The notes below the pieces were generated by a model. The model did not search any database. It had not been told where the DNA came from and saw only the letters and a list, made by a program, of their open reading frames with translations. Made by a program: the position numbers and the translations under genes. Below, piece after piece: positions 20,799 through 29,716 of a stretch of DNA of 64,000 bases (within the stretch, counting starts at the first letter, position 1; every line of letters starts with the position of its first letter). This DNA comes from Gluconacetobacter diazotrophicus PA1 5. Lineage in GTDB: Bacteria; Pseudomonadota; Alphaproteobacteria; Acetobacterales; Acetobacteraceae. The stretch covers positions 3,314,001-3,378,000 of the forward strand of contig NC_011365.1 of assembly GCF_000021325.1 (NCBI RefSeq). Direction: 5' to 3'.

Positions 20799-21991
20799 GA
20801 CCGGCCCGTTTCCGTCATGGCCGGCGCGTCGAGGCCGGGCTGGGCGCCGGCATCGCGCCATTTCAGTTCCGGCAGGAACAGCATCAGCGCGCAGGCGATC
20901 CCGGGCAGGATCGCCTCGACCCACATCAGGGGGATCAGGCTGGTATTGCGGCTGGCCAGGTTCTGCACCATCAGGCTGAGCGCCAGCAGGCTGACGACGC
21001 TGAGGATCGCGACCGCCGGGCGGATGATGTTGCCATGGCGGGAGAAGGCGCCCCGCAGCACGGCGACCAGCCCGACCATGGCGAAGGAGAACGCGGTGAA
21101 CGGCGCGGTCAGCCGGCGCCAGGCCTCGACCGCGAACTTGCCGCGGTCGCGGGGGGCGACCTCCTGCGGGTCGGGGTGCAGCAGTTCATGCAGCGACATT
21201 TCCGTCGCGTCGCGAAAGCGCGCCTGGTCCCCGCGGGAGGATGTCAGGTCGATCGTGTTGCGGCTGAAGGTCAGGACGTTCAGCCGTCCGCTCTTGCGGT
21301 CGATCTCCTGCCGCGAGCCGTCATACAGGACCACGCGCGGCTGGTTGTCGACGACCAGCATCGTGCCGCGCTGGGCCAGGACGGTCGACGGATTGTCGGG
21401 CTGGCGGTCGTCCTCGACCACGATGCCGTGCAGCGTACCGTCGCGATCGCGGGAGCGGACATAGACGGTCATGGTGGGCGATACGGGGGTGAACACGCCC
21501 TCCTGCAGCATGAAGGCCGCCATTCGGTTGCGGATCTGGAATTCGTACTGCTTGAAGGCATGGAAGGACAGCGGCACGATCCAGATGTTCAGGATCATGC
21601 ACGACACCACCGAGATGGTGGCGCAGAGCAGCCCCGCCCGCGCGATGAAGAAGGGCGACAGGCCGGCGGCGCGCATGACCGTCAGTTCCCTGTCCCCGGC
21701 CAGCCGCTGATAGACGAACTGCACGACGATGAAGGTCGTGATCGGCAGGATGACGGCGACGAAGGAGGGGACCAGCAGGCTGGTCAGCCCGATGAAGACC
21801 CGCAGCGACAGCCCGCGCTCGACCACCAGCGAGACGAAATGCAGCGACTGGGTCAGCCAGATCAGCGCCGACAGGCCGCCCGTCGTGGCCAGCAGGGCCA
21901 CGAGCAATTGCCGCAGGACATAGCGGTCGAGCATCGGCAGGCGCGATCTCGGCTGCAGTCGGGTGACGGATCGGGCGAACGACATACGCAT
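20795..21991 (-). CDS. lptF: LPS export permease LptF
   Basis: 398 residues from ATG 21991; a shorter form from MLDRYVLRQLLVALLATTGG at 21934 is the more usual family start, and neither has a strong ribosome site. Permease fold as in LptG: helices near 30-50, 75-95 and 120-140, a periplasmic domain, and helices after about 290. First gene of the lptF-lptG-lptD-surA-rsmA operon. LptF and LptG form the heterodimeric core of the LptB2FG transporter. Confidence 0.92.
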   Translation of the reverse strand: MRMSFARSVTRLQPRSRLPMLDRYVLRQLLVALLATTGGLSALIWLTQSLHFVSLVVERGLSLRVFIGLTSLLVPSFVAVILPITTFIVVQFVYQRLAGDRELTVMRAAGLSPFFIARAGLLCATISVVSCMILNIWIVPLSFHAFKQYEFQIRNRMAAFMLQEGVFTPVSPTMTVYVRSRDRDGTLHGIVVEDDRQPDNPSTVLAQRGTMLVVDNQPRVVLYDGSRQEIDRKSGRLNVLTFSRNTIDLTSSRGDQARFRDATEMSLHELLHPDPQEVAPRDRGKFAVEAWRRLTAPFTAFSFAMVGLVAVLRGAFSRHGNIIRPAVAILSVVSLLALSLMVQNLASRNTSLIPLMWVEAILPGIACALMLFLPELKWRDAGAQPGLDAPAMTETGRS

Positions 21992-22070
21992 GTGTAGCCC
22001 CGCCGGGGGCCCGGCGAAAGCCCCGCGGCATAGGTGCTATACGACTGTTATGCAGCCGGATCGTCCGGGG

Positions 22071-23540
22071 TCATGCGTCCGGGGTCACGCGGGCCGGATT
22101 CCCCGTATCGGGGGGAAATATGGCGCCGGGGTTCAGCAGGCCGCGCGGGTCGATCGCGTCCTTGATCCGGCGCATCGTGGCCAGTTCGGCGCCGCCGCGC
22201 CAGTCCGGCATCATGTAGGGCTTCAGCCGCCCCACCCCGTGTTCGGCGGAGAAGGAGCCGTCCAGGTCGCGCACGATGGCCCCCACCGTATCCATGATCC
22301 GGTGGTCCAGTGCCAGGAAGGCGGCCGGGTCCATGCCTTCGGGCTGGACCAGGTTGAAATGGATGTTCCCGTCGCCGATATGGCCGAACGGCGCCGGGCG
22401 GATGCCCGGGATCAGGGCCGCGCAGGCGGCGGTGGCCCGGTCGATCAGTTCCGGCACGTGCGAGACCGGGACCGAGACGTCGTTCTTCACGCTGGCGCCG
22501 GCGCGGCGCTGGGCCTCGGCATGTTCCTCGCGCAGCTTCCACAGGGCCATGCGCTGGCCCTCGCTCTCGGCGATCACCGCATCGGTGACCGTGCCGTCCT
22601 CCAGCGCCGCGCCCAGCACGTCCTCCAGCGCCCCGCGCAGGTCGGCATTGGCGCGCGGGGTGGCCAGTTCGACCAGCACGTAGGCCGGTGCCGGTTCGGC
22701 CAGCGGCAGGCTGGCGCCCGGGACCAGTCGCGTGACCAGGTCCATGCCGGCGCCGGACATGTATTCGAACGCCTGGATCAGCGCCGGGTCCTGCGCGCGG
22801 AAGGCCGCGAACAGCGCCAGCGCGCCCTTGGCGTCGGCGACCGCGCACAGGGCGGCCTCGGTCGCGCGCGGCTGCGGCTGAAGCTGCAGGATGGCGGCGG
22901 TGATGAAGCCCAGCGTGCCCTCGGACCCCACGAACAGCTGGCGCAGGGCGTATCCGGTGTTGTCCTTGCGCAGGCGGCGCAGCCCGTGGAACACGCTGCC
23001 GTCCGGCAGCACGACCTCCAGCCCCAGGACCAGTTCCCGCGCGTTGCCGTAGCGCACGGTGTTGTTGCCGCCGGCATTGGTGGCCAGCACGCCGCCGATC
23101 TGGGCCGAGCCTTCCGATGAAATCGACAGCGGCAGCATCAGCCCGGCCTCGCGCGCGGCGTCCTGCGCGGCCTTCAGCGTCACCCCGGCCTCGACTTCCA
23201 TCGTGTGGTCCAGCGGATCGATCCGGCGCACGCGGTTCATGCGCGACAGGCAGATCACGACCTCGCGCCCGCTGTCGTCCGGGGTGGCGCCCCCCACCAT
23301 GCTTGTGTTGCCCCCCTGCGGCACCATCGCCACCCCCGCCTGGGCGCACAGCGTGACCGCCTGGGCCAGTTCGGCGGTGTCGGCGGGGCGCAGCACGGCG
23401 GCGGTGCGGCCGTGATAGAGCGCCCGCCAGTCCGTGCAGTACGGATCGGTGTCCGACGGGGCGGTCAGGATGCCCGAGGGACCCAGCAGATGTGCCAGAC
23501 GGTCCAGCAGGTCGGCGGTCGGGGCGGGGCAGGCGGTCAT
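22071..23540 (-). CDS. FAD-linked 2-hydroxyacid dehydrogenase (GlcD/D2HGDH family)
   Basis: 489 residues. The N-terminal FAD-binding domain contains VPQGGNTSMVGGATPD and VLATNAGGNNTVRYGNAREL. The C-terminal FAD-oxidase domain has the metal-site histidines in FGHIGDGNIHFNL and the motif FSAEHGVGRLKPYM near the end. The family oxidises D-lactate, glycolate or D-2-hydroxyglutarate; sequence alone does not decide which, though HIGDGNIHFNL with SAEHGVG is common to D-lactate and D-2-hydroxyglutarate enzymes. It is 79 bp upstream of lptF on the same strand. Confidence 0.85.
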   Translation of the reverse strand: MTACPAPTADLLDRLAHLLGPSGILTAPSDTDPYCTDWRALYHGRTAAVLRPADTAELAQAVTLCAQAGVAMVPQGGNTSMVGGATPDDSGREVVICLSRMNRVRRIDPLDHTMEVEAGVTLKAAQDAAREAGLMLPLSISSEGSAQIGGVLATNAGGNNTVRYGNARELVLGLEVVLPDGSVFHGLRRLRKDNTGYALRQLFVGSEGTLGFITAAILQLQPQPRATEAALCAVADAKGALALFAAFRAQDPALIQAFEYMSGAGMDLVTRLVPGASLPLAEPAPAYVLVELATPRANADLRGALEDVLGAALEDGTVTDAVIAESEGQRMALWKLREEHAEAQRRAGASVKNDVSVPVSHVPELIDRATAACAALIPGIRPAPFGHIGDGNIHFNLVQPEGMDPAAFLALDHRIMDTVGAIVRDLDGSFSAEHGVGRLKPYMMPDWRGGAELATMRRIKDAIDPRGLLNPGAIFPPDTGNPARVTPDA

Positions 23541-23568
23541 GCAATGATTCCGGGAAAAGTAATGAGGC

Positions 23569-24129
23569 CTATTTCAGCGCGGTGGCGCTGTAGGGCGCGG
23601 TCGGGGTATCCAGGGCGTGCAGGAATTCCATGCCGGCCATGCCGGCGATCCCGGCCAGGGCGCCCACGGCGAAGGCCAGGACGACGATCGACCGGCGTCG
23701 GGGCATGGGCCGTGCCTGCATGACCGACAGGGCGGCCTGGGTTTCCGCCCGCGCCTGCTGGGTCAGGTAGAGCTGCGAGCGCAGTTCCTCGGCCCGGGCG
23801 CGGGCATGGCGCAGGTCGATGTCGAGCCGGTTGAGGCTTTCGGTCAGTTGGGAAATCCGGACCCGGGCGGCCTGCATTTCCGTCGCGCTTGCGGCGGCCC
23901 CCGCGCCGCGCGGCGCGCGGGGACGGGGCTGCGCGCGGGGCGGCGGGCTGGGCGCGATGGCCGTGAACAGGTTCTTCAGCGCGCCGCCCGTGGTGCCGTT
24001 CCGCCGCGCGCGGTTGCGCAGCGCGTCGAGCGCGTTCGCGGACTGTCCCGGATGTTCCTCCAGCACCAGGGCCAGGATATCCGACAGGATCTTCAGTTCC
24101 TTGGGGTCGAACTTGTCGCTCATGGCCAC
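23569..24129 (-). CDS. Unknown protein with coiled coil and single C-terminal membrane helix
   Basis: 186 residues; I do not recognise the family. Residues 1-55 (MSDKFDPKELKILSDILALV onward) form a compact helical segment with conserved-looking charge pattern. A proline/arginine/alanine linker (58-85) is followed by a likely coiled coil (about 85-140, RISQLTESLNRLDIDLRHAR). One hydrophobic helix (148-167, VVLAFAVGALAGIAGMAGME) comes next, after basic PRRR, so the N-terminus is probably cytoplasmic. The start at 24129 or 24123 (MSDKF) is open. Located 28 bp upstream of the dehydrogenase gene. Confidence 0.7.
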   Translation of the reverse strand: MAMSDKFDPKELKILSDILALVLEEHPGQSANALDALRNRARRNGTTGGALKNLFTAIAPSPPPRAQPRPRAPRGAGAAASATEMQAARVRISQLTESLNRLDIDLRHARARAEELRSQLYLTQQARAETQAALSVMQARPMPRRRSIVVLAFAVGALAGIAGMAGMEFLHALDTPTAPYSATALK

Positions 24130-24170
24130 GGATCAGCGGGAAGGGGAACGGTCGTCATGCGGGTGTCCCG

Positions 24171-25142
24171 TCATGCCGGCCGGGGAGAGGCCGCGCGGCG
24201 CAGCCGGTCGCGGATGGCCATGCCCAGCCCGACGCGCGGGATCGGCATCGCGGCGATGCGGACCAGGCCGCGCCGCGCGCCCTCGCTGTCCAGGAAGCGC
24301 AGGCCGGCGAACAGGCGGGCGGCGGCCTCGTCCAGCCGTCCGGCGGGGCTGAGGTTCCACACCAGGCCGGCGCCGGGCAGTTCCGGCCCGAAGGCCAGCA
24401 GGGCCTCGTCCGCCGCCACGTCATGGGCGTCCAGCCGCACCGGCAGGCCCGGGGCGTAGTGCGAGGCCAGGCGGCCGGGCGACAGCGGCAGCGTGTCGGC
24501 ATAATCGTCGGGGTGCGAGATCGGGCCGCAGACCTCGCTCAACGCCTCGACCGTCACGCCGCCGGGACGCAGCAGCATCGGCGCGGTGCCCGTCAGGTCC
24601 AGCACCGTGCTTTCGACCCCGACCGGACAGGGGCCGGAATCCAGGACCGCATCGATGCGGCCGGACAGGCCCCGCAGCACGTGATAGGCGTCCGAGGGGC
24701 TGACCCGGCCCGACAGGTTGGCCGAAGGCGCCGCCACCGGCCGGCCCACGGCGCGCAGCAGGGCGGTGGTGATGGCGCCGCGCGGCACGCGCACCGCCAC
24801 CGACGGCAGGCCGGCGGCGGCGAGGTCCGAAATGGTGCTGCCTGGCTGGCGCGGCAGCACCATCGTCAGCGGCCCGGGCCAGAACCGTTCGGCCAGGCGC
24901 CGCGCCACGTCGTTGGGCGCGGCCTGGGCGAAGGCCGCCTCGGCATCGGGGAAATGGCTGATCAGCGGGTTGAAGCGCGGGCGTTCCTTGGCGGCGAAGA
25001 TGCGTGCCACGGCGGTGTCGTTGGTGGCGTCCGCGCCCAGGCCGTAGACGGTCTCGGTCCCGAATGCCACCAATCCCCCCGCCCGCAGCAGATCGGCCGC
25101 CCGGGCGATGCCGGCGTCGTTTGCCTCCAGACGCTCTGTCAT
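24171..25142 (-). CDS. L-threonylcarbamoyladenylate synthase (Sua5/YwlC type)
   Basis: 323 residues from MTERLEANDAGIARAADLLR; an in-frame ATG at 25187 adds an unconserved 15 residues. The YrdC domain (about 10-200) includes GGLVAFGTETVYGLGADAT and the KxR-like motif KERPRFNPLISH. The C-terminal Sua5 domain follows (RLASHYAPGLPVRLD). It makes threonylcarbamoyl-AMP for t6A37 modification of tRNAs reading ANN codons. On the same strand as cysQ upstream, 57 bp away. Confidence 0.93.
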   Translation of the reverse strand: MTERLEANDAGIARAADLLRAGGLVAFGTETVYGLGADATNDTAVARIFAAKERPRFNPLISHFPDAEAAFAQAAPNDVARRLAERFWPGPLTMVLPRQPGSTISDLAAAGLPSVAVRVPRGAITTALLRAVGRPVAAPSANLSGRVSPSDAYHVLRGLSGRIDAVLDSGPCPVGVESTVLDLTGTAPMLLRPGGVTVEALSEVCGPISHPDDYADTLPLSPGRLASHYAPGLPVRLDAHDVAADEALLAFGPELPGAGLVWNLSPAGRLDEAAARLFAGLRFLDSEGARRGLVRIAAMPIPRVGLGMAIRDRLRRAASPRPA

Positions 25143-25199
25143 GACTCCTCTGCCCGTCCGCTCAAGCCGTTGGTTCGGTTGGATCATAACGCGGTGCGC

Positions 25200-25997
25200 T
25201 CATGAATGCTCCCGCTTTCCCGCACATATAAAATGCGGGTTGCGCCAGTCGGGCTTCCCGTAGCGCAGGGGCGTGCCGTCCAGCAGGGCGACGCTGCCGC
25301 CCGCGGCCTCGACCACGGCCTGCGGGGCGGCGGTGTCCCATTCCATGGTCGTGCCCAGCCGGGGGTAGAGATCGGCCGCGCCTTCCGCCACGCGGATGAA
25401 CTTCGCGGCGGACCCGATATTGCCCAGATGCGCGATCCGGTGCCCCCCCAGGAACGATGCCAGGCGCGGATCGTCGGCGTAATGGCGCGACGCCAGCACC
25501 GTCAGCCCTTCCCCGGGTGCCGGGCGGGCATGGATCGCGTGGGTGCCGTCCGCGTCGATGCGCATGGCGCCGGTGGCGACATGGGCGGCATAGAGCTGGT
25601 GATAGGCCGGAAGGGCGACCGCGCCCAGCACGGCGCGGCCGTTGCGGACCAGCCCGATATTGACGGTGAAATCGTCGCGGCCCGCGGCGAATTCCCTCGT
25701 GCCGTCCAGCGGATCGACCAGCCAGAACGTCTTGCCGCCCGCGACGCGGATACCGGCGGCGGCCTCTTCCTCGGCAATGACCGGGATGTGCGGGAACGCG
25801 GCGCGCAGCCCGGCCAGGATGTGAGCCTCGGCGGCGTGGTCGGCTTCGGTCACCGGGGACGAATCCGACTTCGTGACGGTTTCGAACCCGCGCGCGCGGA
25901 TGGCGCGGATCAGGGCGGCGGCCTCGTCGGCCAGTCGGGTCGCCAGGTCCAGCAGCGCCTGGTCGCCAGCCTGCAGGAGAGAGGATGAATGCGTCAT
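25200..25997 (-). CDS. cysQ: 3'(2'),5'-bisphosphate nucleotidase CysQ
   Basis: 265 residues, inositol-monophosphatase fold. The lithium-sensitive phosphatase motifs are present: metal-binding EEEAA near residue 75, DPLDGTREFAAGRDDF (about 95-110), and WDTAAPQAVVEAAGG near 220. It removes the 3' phosphate from PAP, a by-product of sulfate assimilation. Divergent from pepA, with 157 bp between the two starts that must contain both promoters. Confidence 0.9.
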   Translation of the reverse strand: MTHSSSLLQAGDQALLDLATRLADEAAALIRAIRARGFETVTKSDSSPVTEADHAAEAHILAGLRAAFPHIPVIAEEEAAAGIRVAGGKTFWLVDPLDGTREFAAGRDDFTVNIGLVRNGRAVLGAVALPAYHQLYAAHVATGAMRIDADGTHAIHARPAPGEGLTVLASRHYADDPRLASFLGGHRIAHLGNIGSAAKFIRVAEGAADLYPRLGTTMEWDTAAPQAVVEAAGGSVALLDGTPLRYGKPDWRNPHFICAGKREHS

Positions 25998-26154
25998 GCC
26001 TTGGCATTAGCTTACTCCCCGCCGCGCGTCATGCGCCTTTCGCGCGCGCGGGCAGTGTCGGCGCATGTTTTGGACAGACGGCCGCGCATGGGGCATTCTG
26101 CCCGGCAAAATCGAGGGACCCGCCGTCCCCCGCAACCCCACCCGGAGCGCCCTC

Positions 26155-27618
26155 ATGCTGCAGACAGGTTTTTCATCCGCCGCCCTTCCGGCCGACGGCA
26201 CCCTGGCCCTTCTGGTGTCCGAGGACGGCCCGCGTCCGGCCTCCTTCACCGCCGCCGATTCGGCGACCGGCGGCGCGCTGACCCGCGCGGTCGAGGCCTC
26301 GTCGTTCCGCTTCACCAGGGGGCGGACCTGCATGCTGCTGGCGCCCGGGGGCGGGTTCGACCGGATCGTGCTGGTCGGGCTGGGCAAGGCGGCGGAGATC
26401 GGCGTGCGGGTCGTCGAGACCGCATCGGCCGCCGCGGTGAAGGCACTGGGCACCCTGGCCGAGGCGGCGTGGGTCGCGGCCGATGCCGTCCCGTCCGAAC
26501 TGCTGGCCCATGTGGCCCATGGCGCGGCGCTGGAGGCCTATCGCTTCGACCGCTACCAGACCCGCCCGGCCGAGGAGTCGCGCTGGCGGCTGGAGGAGAT
26601 CACGATCCTGGCACCGGACGCCGGGCAGGCGGCGGCGTGGACCGACCTCTCGGCGGTGACGCGGGGCATCTGCCTGGCCCGCGACCTGGTCAGCGAACCG
26701 GCGAACGTGCTGCGTCCCCCCGAATTCGCGGCCCGGATCGAGGATCTGCGCGACCTGGGCGTGGAGGTCGAGATCCTGGACCGCGACGCGATGGCGGATC
26801 TGGGCTTCGGCGCGCTGCTGGGCGTCGCCCAGGCCAGCGACGCGCCGCCGCGCACCGTCATCATGCGCTGGAACGGCGGCGAGGCGGACGCCGCGCCTCT
26901 GGCCTTCATCGGCAAGGGTGTGACCTTCGATTCCGGCGGCATCTCGATCAAGCCCGCCGCCGGGATGGAGGAGATGAAGACCGACATGGCCGGCGCGGCC
27001 GCCGTGGTGGGGCTGATGGCGGCCCTGGCGGGACGGGGCGCGCGCGTCAATGTCGTGGGCGCGGTCGGGCTGGTCGAGAACATGCTGGCCGGCAACGCCC
27101 AGCGGCCCGGCGATGTGGTGCGGACCCTGTCCGGCCAGACGGTCGAGGTCATCAACACCGATGCCGAGGGGCGCCTGGTCCTGGCGGATGTGCTCTGGTA
27201 CGTGCAGGGCCGCTTCAAGCCGCGCCTGATGGTCGACCTGGCGACCCTGACCGGGGCGATCGTCGTCAGCCTGGGGCATGGGCACGCGGGGCTGTTCTCG
27301 AACGACGACGCGCTGGCGGGGCATCTGCTGGCGGCGGGCGAGGAAACCGGCGAGCTTCTGTGGCGCATGCCGCTGTCCGATTCCTATCGCGAGCAGATCA
27401 AGTCCGATATCGCGGACCTGAAGAATGTCGGCGGCCGGCCGGCGGGGGCAATCACCGCCGCCAAGTTCCTGGAATACTTCGTCAACGACGTGCCCTGGGC
27501 CCATCTGGACATCGCCGGGACCGCCTGGGCGAAGAAGGGCGTGCCCTGCACCCCGAAGGGCGCATCGGGCTTCGGCGTGCGGCTGCTGGACCAGTTCGTC
27601 CGCGAGTACCATGAGTAG
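26155..27618 (+). CDS. pepA: Leucyl aminopeptidase (M17 family)
   Basis: 487 residues from MLQTGFSSAALPADG; GGAG lies 8 nt upstream of this ATG. The metal and catalytic motifs of M17 are intact: GKGVTFDSGGISIKPAAGM (two-metal lysine and aspartate), the signature NTDAEGRL, and the C-terminal LDIAGTAW. Hexameric cytosolic aminopeptidase releasing N-terminal residues; family members can also bind DNA. Its TAG stop falls on the left end of an inverted-repeat element, so the last residues could have been altered by that insertion, although YHE* is a normal ending. Confidence 0.95.
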   Translation: MLQTGFSSAALPADGTLALLVSEDGPRPASFTAADSATGGALTRAVEASSFRFTRGRTCMLLAPGGGFDRIVLVGLGKAAEIGVRVVETASAAAVKALGTLAEAAWVAADAVPSELLAHVAHGAALEAYRFDRYQTRPAEESRWRLEEITILAPDAGQAAAWTDLSAVTRGICLARDLVSEPANVLRPPEFAARIEDLRDLGVEVEILDRDAMADLGFGALLGVAQASDAPPRTVIMRWNGGEADAAPLAFIGKGVTFDSGGISIKPAAGMEEMKTDMAGAAAVVGLMAALAGRGARVNVVGAVGLVENMLAGNAQRPGDVVRTLSGQTVEVINTDAEGRLVLADVLWYVQGRFKPRLMVDLATLTGAIVVSLGHGHAGLFSNDDALAGHLLAAGEETGELLWRMPLSDSYREQIKSDIADLKNVGGRPAGAITAAKFLEYFVNDVPWAHLDIAGTAWAKKGVPCTPKGASGFGVRLLDQFVREYHE

Positions 27619-27744
27619 CGTGTCCGGAAACGCGCGCTGGTGGCGATCCGGCGCGCGTCTGTTGCGCTCCGGTGCTCGCAGACACACGCCGGGCGCGGCC
27701 TTGCGGGCCGTTCTCGCTCACCAGCCTACGTTCCCGGACACGCT
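27617..27744. repeat. 128-bp inverted-repeat element next to pepA
   Basis: Ends AGCGTGTCCGGAAACG (27617-27632) and its complement (27729-27744, one mismatch). The similarity continues inward to about 30 bp per arm with small gaps. No credible protein is encoded. The left end overlaps the pepA stop codon, and the right end is 4 bp from the IS1182 left end. It resembles a MITE or a dispersed palindromic repeat; no flanking duplication could be assigned. Confidence 0.6.
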
Positions 27745-27748
27745 TTAG

Positions 27749-29198
27749 CAGGCTGTCGGGTTGGGGTACCTGGCTCTGGCGATCTGCGGTAAGCTTTCAG
27801 GATGAGCAGCTTCATTCCGTTTGATCGATCGCAGCCGTATCTTCTGCCGCCGGATCTGAAGTCATGGCTGCCGTCGGACGATGTGGCGCATTTCATCGTG
27901 GCGGCGGTAGAGCGGGTGCCGTTGAGGGCATTTTCCGTTCCTGTGCGGACTGGCGGCAAGGCGCAGTATCATCCGCGCCTGATGCTGGCGCTGCTGATTT
28001 ACGCCTATGCGAACGGCGTGTTCTCATCGCGTCGGATCGAACGGGCGACATATCGTGATATCGGTATGCGCTTTGTGGCGGCGAACCTGCATCCTGACCA
28101 TGACACGATCGCGACGTTCCGGCGCGGCAACCGCACGGCGATCGAGGCAGCGTTCATGCATGTACTCCTGCTGGCACGCGAGACGGGACTGGTGCGGCTT
28201 GGCACGGTGTCGATCGACGGCACGAAGATCGATGCCAATGCCTCGAAATACCGTTCCATTCGTTATGATCGCGCGAAAGAGCTGCGCGAGAAACTGGCCA
28301 CCGATATCTCCACCCTGATGGAACGGGCAGAGGCGGCGGATACAACCGATGTGGATCATCAGGCGTTGCCGGAGGAACTGGCCCGGCGGGAGGCTCTGAA
28401 GGCAAAGCTGGATGAAGCCTGTGCGCGACTGGAGGCGGAAGCCCGCGAGCAGGCCAAGACCGCCCGACCAGAATATGAGCGCAAGAAGGCAGCTTTTGAT
28501 GCGAAGCGGGGACGGCGCGGTCGGCCGCCGAAAGAACCGGACGATGAACCGCCACCAGACCGGCAGATCAACCTGACCGATCCGGACAGCAAGCTGATGC
28601 GCCGCTCCGACGCGCATGAATACCGGCAAGCCTACAATGCCCAGGCCGTGGTTTGTGCCGAGGGCAGCCAGTTGATCTTGGAAAATGGCGTCGTTGCGAC
28701 GACGGCGGACGCGCCCAGCTTCGCCGCCACCATCCTGGGTATGGAGGAGAGGATCGGCCTGCCACGAACCGTCCTCGCCGACACGGGTTTCGCCAGCGGC
28801 AAAGCCGTCGAAACGTTGCAGGCCAGCGGCGTGGACCCGCTGGTCGCCATCGGACGCCCTGTGAATCGGCGCCCTTATGACTTCCGGCCAGAACCGCCAC
28901 CCAGGGAGCCGCGCCGGATCACCGAGCCCTGGCGCCTGGAAATGAAGGCCAGGCTGCAACAGAACCCGGCAAAAGCCCTTTACGCCTTACGCAAGCAGAC
29001 CGTCGAACCGGTCTTCGGTATCATCAAGAGCGCCATGGGCTTCACCCGTTTCCATCTCCGTGGCCTCCCCAACGTCGCAACAGAATGGACGCTCGTCGCC
29101 CTCGCATATAATTGCCGTAGGATCACGCGACTGACGGCCGCATAAACGCCGTCGTCGCCATCACTCATCACTACGGCAGCGCCCAATCCGACAGCCTG
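27749..29198 (+). mobile_element. IS1182-type insertion sequence, complete
   Basis: 1,450 bp with terminal inverted repeats starting CAGGCTGTCGGGTTGGG (27749-27765), matched by the complement at 29182-29198 with one mismatch. It is flanked by a TTAG direct repeat at 27745-27748 and 29199-29202, which fits a YTAR target of IS5-related elements. One uninterrupted transposase gene fills it. Intact ends, target duplication and open frame suggest a recent insertion. It sits between pepA and holC without breaking either. Confidence 0.9.
27802..29145 (+). CDS. IS1182 family transposase (IS5 superfamily, DDE)
   Basis: 447 residues beginning MSSFIPFDRSQPYLLPPDLK. The N-terminal domain (DUF772-like, about 40-120) includes YHPRLMLALLIYAYANGVFS. 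The first catalytic Asp lies in GTVSIDGTKIDANASKYRS, the second probably in TVLADTGFASGKAVE, and the C-terminal E region is KQTVEPVFGIIKSAMGF. A lysine/arginine-rich insert (about 160-235) is usual for the group. Intact, so the element could be active. Confidence 0.93.
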   Translation: MSSFIPFDRSQPYLLPPDLKSWLPSDDVAHFIVAAVERVPLRAFSVPVRTGGKAQYHPRLMLALLIYAYANGVFSSRRIERATYRDIGMRFVAANLHPDHDTIATFRRGNRTAIEAAFMHVLLLARETGLVRLGTVSIDGTKIDANASKYRSIRYDRAKELREKLATDISTLMERAEAADTTDVDHQALPEELARREALKAKLDEACARLEAEAREQAKTARPEYERKKAAFDAKRGRRGRPPKEPDDEPPPDRQINLTDPDSKLMRRSDAHEYRQAYNAQAVVCAEGSQLILENGVVATTADAPSFAATILGMEERIGLPRTVLADTGFASGKAVETLQASGVDPLVAIGRPVNRRPYDFRPEPPPREPRRITEPWRLEMKARLQQNPAKALYALRKQTVEPVFGIIKSAMGFTRFHLRGLPNVATEWTLVALAYNCRRITRLTAA

Positions 29199-29235
29199 TT
29201 AGGGAATGCGGACACACTCCAGGGGAAAGGGAAGC

Positions 29236-29682
29236 ATGGCGGAAATCGGCTTCTATCATCTGACGCGGACCCCGGTGGAACAGGCGCTGCCGGCCCTGCT
29301 GGGGCGCACGCTGGATGCCGGGCGGCGTGCCGTCCTGCGGTGCGGCGACGCGGCGCGGGTGAAGGCGATGGACGAGGCGCTGTGGCAATCCGCCGATCCG
29401 GTCTGGCTGCCGCATGGCAGCGCCGCCATGGGCCATGGTGCGCTGCAGCCGATCTGGCTGACCGACGGCCCGGACGTGCCCAATGGCGCGACCTATCTTT
29501 TTGCGATCGACGGCGTTGTCTGTCCGGATGCCGGGACGTTCGAACGGGTGTTCGACCTGTTCGACGGCAGCGACGCGGATGCGGTGGCAGCCGCGCGCCG
29601 GCGATGGGTGACATGCCGCGAGGCCGGGCATACGCTCGTCTACTGGCAGCAGCAGGCAAAAGGCTGGGCCCGCAAGGCTTGA
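29236..29682 (+). CDS. holC: DNA polymerase III chi subunit
   Basis: 148 residues from MAEIGFYHLTRTPVEQALPA, the typical HolC opening; the chi fold motif QPIWLTDGPDVPNGATYLF is near residue 80. Chi links the clamp loader to single-strand-binding protein. A strong AGGGGAAAGGGAAG tract precedes the ATG. holC follows pepA in many alphaproteobacteria; here the insertion sequence and repeat have separated them, so holC may have lost its normal promoter. Confidence 0.92.
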   Translation: MAEIGFYHLTRTPVEQALPALLGRTLDAGRRAVLRCGDAARVKAMDEALWQSADPVWLPHGSAAMGHGALQPIWLTDGPDVPNGATYLFAIDGVVCPDAGTFERVFDLFDGSDADAVAAARRRWVTCREAGHTLVYWQQQAKGWARKA

Positions 29683-29716
29683 TGGGCGGGCCGGCACAGG
29701 CAGGAGGAGATCCGGC

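Noticed and set aside
27482-27721. Small open frame inside the repeat next to pepA
   Set aside because: Covers the end of pepA and the inverted-repeat element, with no homology or ribosome site.
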